This document shows, piece by piece, positions 7,661 through 9,519 of a DNA stretch of 9,519 bases. The stretch covers positions 1-9,519 of the forward strand of contig PFVP01000027.1 in the NCBI GenBank assembly GCA_002790675.1, read 5' to 3'. Each line of letters starts with the position of its first letter. The first letter of the stretch is position 1. The DNA is from Candidatus Moranbacteria bacterium CG_4_9_14_3_um_filter_45_14 (GTDB taxonomy: Bacteria; Patescibacteriota; Minisyncoccia; Moranbacterales; UBA1568). Under the pieces are notes generated by a model. That model had not been told where the DNA came from. It searched no databases and worked only from the letters and a program-made list of their open reading frames with translations. The position numbers and the translations under genes are program-made.

Positions 7661-7664
7661 ACGT

Positions 7665-9413
7665 ATGCGTATCGAATTCGAGGAATTGAGGAGTTTCCTA
7701 CTCGATTCCAATATCGTTCCCAAAGATGTCGTTGAACAGACCGCTCTTGAGGCCAAGAAGGAAAATAAGAACCTCGGAGCTTTGCTTTTGGAAAAAAAAT
7801 TGATTCAAGAAGTAGAACTGCAGAAAGTCTATGCTTATATTTTGGGCATTCCTTTTGTCGATCTTTCCAAGGAGACGATTCCTGTCGAAGTTCTGCAGAT
7901 TGTTCCGGAGCTTATCGCCAAGAAATATAATATCGTTTCTTTTGAGAAAAATGGCGTCAATCTGAAGGTGGCGATGCTCAATCCGGAAGACCTCCAGACG
8001 ATCGACTTCATCAAGAAAAAAACCGGACTGAAAATAGTGCCTTGCCTCACGACTCGTGAGAGTATCCAAGTGGTGCTCCGTCAGTATGAGAAGACACTCA
8101 AGGCAGAATTCGGAGATATGCTCACCGGTGATATCAAACCGGATGGCGAGGAGAGAGATGAAGAAAATCTTGCGCAAGTTGCAGCCGGGCTCCCTATCAT
8201 CCGTATCGTGGATACACTCCTCAAACACGCTATTCTCGAATCGGCGAGCGATATCCATATCGAACCGGATGAGAAAGAAGTCCACGTCAGATATCGTATC
8301 GATGGTGTCCTCCACGATGCGATGACTCTGCCCAAGGACGTAGCGACCGGTATCGTTGCTCGTATCAAGGTGCTTTCCAATCTGAAACTTGACGAACATC
8401 GTTTGCCACAAGATGGACGTTTCAAAATCCAGAATGATGAATACAAGATTTCTTTTCGTGTCAGTATGTTGCCGGTTTTCGATGGTGAGAAAATCGTGAT
8501 GCGTCTCTTGGATGAGACATCCAAAGGGCTGACACTTGAGAAGATGGGGCTCAGTGGCTCGGCGCTCGAAGCCGTTCATCGTGAAATCAACAAACCGAAC
8601 GGAATGATTCTCGTCACCGGTCCGACCGGGTCAGGGAAAACAACTACGCTCTATACGGTGATGGATATTTTGAACACGACGGAAGTCAACATCAGTACGG
8701 TAGAGGATCCGGTAGAATATCGTATGCCACGCGTCAATCAGACGCAGATCAACCCGAAAGTCGGTATGACATTTGCTGCCGCTCTGCGGTCGCTCCTCCG
8801 TCAGGATCCGGATATCATTATGGTGGGTGAAATCCGAGATCAGGAGACGCTCGAGATCGCTATGCATGCCGCTATGACGGGACACCTTGTCCTCTCGACC
8901 CTCCATACCAACAATGCTGCCGCGACATTGCCACGTATGATCGATATGGGGGCAGAGCCATTTCTCATCGCGTCTACGGTGAATGTCATTATCGCACAGC
9001 GTCTCATCAGGCGTTTGTGTGTCGAATGTCGCAAACCATACACGCTTGATAAAAAAGAGATCGAATCACTCGGCAAATCGTATGATATCGATGATATTTT
9101 TCAATTCCTCAAAAATGATCCTGTCGCCAAGAAATTCGTCGAAAAGGCGAAAACGTGGGATGAAGTGACATTTTACAAACCGACAGGTTGCGACCAATGT
9201 GGTGGTGAAGGCTACCATGGTCGCAATGGTATTTATGAAGTCCTTCCGATGGATACGAATATTCGCAAGCTTATTATGCAATCGGCAACAACAGAGGAAA
9301 TCGAAACTGAAGCCATAAAGAACGGTATGTCGACGATGGTACAGGATGGTTTCCTGAAAATAGTGCAAGGAATCACATCGCTCGAAGAAGTGATGCGTGC
9401 CACCAAAGAATGA
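7665..9413 (+). CDS. pilB: Type IV pilus assembly / type II secretion ATPase PilB (GspE family)
   Basis: This encodes the hexameric cytoplasmic ATPase that drives pilin polymerisation at the base of a type IV pilus or related machine. From the ATG at 7665 it has 582 residues, normal for PilB. Residues ~1-145 match the GspE/PilB N-terminal domain (EFEELRSFLLDSNIV, then LGIPFVDL). The ATPase core has ASDIHIEP (194-201), RYRIDGVLH (209-217), Walker A GPTGSGKTT (319-327), the Asp box STVEDPVEY (344-352), Walker B in RQDPDIIMVGEIRD (379-392) and the His box TGHLVLSTLHTNN (405-417). Two CxxC pairs (C452/C455 and C509/C512) form the zinc-binding module of PilB/GspE, absent from PilT. An in-frame GTG at 7605 would add 20 mostly hydrophobic residues before the conserved N-terminus, so it was not chosen. 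Other pilus genes are not in the window. It has its own promoter; GspE of a type II system is the alternative name. Confidence 0.95.
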   Translation: MRIEFEELRSFLLDSNIVPKDVVEQTALEAKKENKNLGALLLEKKLIQEVELQKVYAYILGIPFVDLSKETIPVEVLQIVPELIAKKYNIVSFEKNGVNLKVAMLNPEDLQTIDFIKKKTGLKIVPCLTTRESIQVVLRQYEKTLKAEFGDMLTGDIKPDGEERDEENLAQVAAGLPIIRIVDTLLKHAILESASDIHIEPDEKEVHVRYRIDGVLHDAMTLPKDVATGIVARIKVLSNLKLDEHRLPQDGRFKIQNDEYKISFRVSMLPVFDGEKIVMRLLDETSKGLTLEKMGLSGSALEAVHREINKPNGMILVTGPTGSGKTTTLYTVMDILNTTEVNISTVEDPVEYRMPRVNQTQINPKVGMTFAAALRSLLRQDPDIIMVGEIRDQETLEIAMHAAMTGHLVLSTLHTNNAAATLPRMIDMGAEPFLIASTVNVIIAQRLIRRLCVECRKPYTLDKKEIESLGKSYDIDDIFQFLKNDPVAKKFVEKAKTWDEVTFYKPTGCDQCGGEGYHGRNGIYEVLPMDTNIRKLIMQSATTEEIETEAIKNGMSTMVQDGFLKIVQGITSLEEVMRATKE

Positions 9414-9519
9414 TTATTTCACCTCGAATTCGTCGTGACGAAGTTCGCGTTGGATGTGGGATTTCGCGGAAGAAGTTTTCACGAAGCTGAGCCAATCACG
9501 GCTGGGCTTCTTTTTTTCT
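9414..9519 (-). CDS. rel: RelA/SpoT-family (p)ppGpp synthetase/hydrolase, C-terminal end only
   Basis: On the minus strand an open frame enters from the right edge and ends at TAA (9416-9414), giving 34 visible codons. The peptide contains KPSRDWLSFVKTSSAKSHI, which closely follows the motif PSRDWLxxVKTSxAxxKI found just after the TGS domain in Rel, RelA and SpoT. These enzymes make and degrade the alarmone (p)ppGpp in the cytoplasm. Only ~20 residues remain after the core motif, whereas full-length Rel proteins continue for roughly 200 more residues with zinc-finger-like and ACT/RRM domains. This protein therefore seems to end after TGS, as a natural short form or by truncation. The gene is convergent with pilB with no base between the two stop codons. 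The catalytic domains lie outside the window, so activity cannot be judged. Confidence 0.72.
   Translation of the reverse strand, partial: EKKKPSRDWLSFVKTSSAKSHIQRELRHDEFEVK
9483..9517 (+). terminator. Terminator-like hairpin downstream of pilB, inside the convergent rel gene
   Basis: GAAGCTGAGCC (9483-9493) pairs with GGCTGGGCTTC (9500-9510) around the loop AATCAC. The stem is 11 bp with one G-U pair and one G-G mismatch, followed by seven T (9511-9517). It lies 70 nt after the pilB stop and would end pilB transcription. The same bases encode the KKKPSRDWLSF region of the rel protein on the other strand, so the pairing could also be a coding coincidence. Confidence 0.5.

Noticed and set aside
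7605..7664. GTG at 7605 as the pilB start
   Set aside because: It adds 20 residues, largely hydrophobic, before the usual PilB/GspE N-terminal domain of a cytoplasmic ATPase. The ATG at 7665 fits the family better.
7698..8579. 293-codon ORF on the - strand opposite pilB
   Set aside because: It lies fully antisense to the conserved PilB coding sequence, has no recognisable motif and no upstream signals, and is explained by the codon composition of pilB.
9411..9519. UGA read as glycine (as in some candidate phyla), extending pilB to the window edge
   Set aside because: PilB already has its normal length and C-terminus at the TGA. The sequence after it encodes the conserved rel tail on the other strand, and no other gene here has an internal in-frame TGA.

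Overview
The window (9.5 kb, moderate GC, standard genetic code with TAA and TGA stops) reads like a bacterial chromosome segment. The best guess is a member of the Candidate Phyla Radiation (Patescibacteria, Parcubacteria-like). That placement is an inference. It rests on the combination of a giant kelch/fibronectin-III-type exported protein next to a MacB-like ABC pair, a solo groEL under a CIRCE operator, a type IV pilus assembly ATPase, few Shine-Dalgarno sites, and an apparently shortened Rel protein. No single gene proves the lineage. I see no rRNA, tRNA, CRISPR array, insertion sequence or prophage gene.

Region 1 (2-5725, + strand) is one tight cluster: the 3' part of a >1,200-residue extracellular multidomain protein, an ABC ATPase of the LolD/MacB class, and a MacB/FtsX-fold permease. 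The ATPase ribosome binding site overlaps the end of the surface-protein gene, and the permease starts 4 nt after the ATPase stop, so the three are probably co-transcribed. The ABC pair may handle the surface protein or its cell-envelope processing, but this is inferred from position only.

Region 2 (5726-7509) is the heat-shock unit. A near-consensus sigma-70 promoter lies inside a CIRCE operator whose half-sites flank the -10 box. It is followed by groEL (549 codons, no groES beside it) and an intrinsic terminator.

Region 3 (7511-9413) starts with an extended -10 promoter. A ~140-nt leader follows, with inverted repeats and a possible 22-codon leader ORF that ends 4 nt before the next gene. 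That gene encodes a complete PilB/GspE-type secretion ATPase for a type IV pilus-like machine.

Region 4 (9414-9519, - strand) is the extreme 3' end of a convergent gene. Its C-terminus carries the post-TGS motif of RelA/SpoT (p)ppGpp enzymes. Its stop codon directly abuts the pilB stop codon, and a terminator-like hairpin for the pilB transcript lies within its coding sequence. No gene-free stretch exceeds 300 bases; the longest is the pilB leader.
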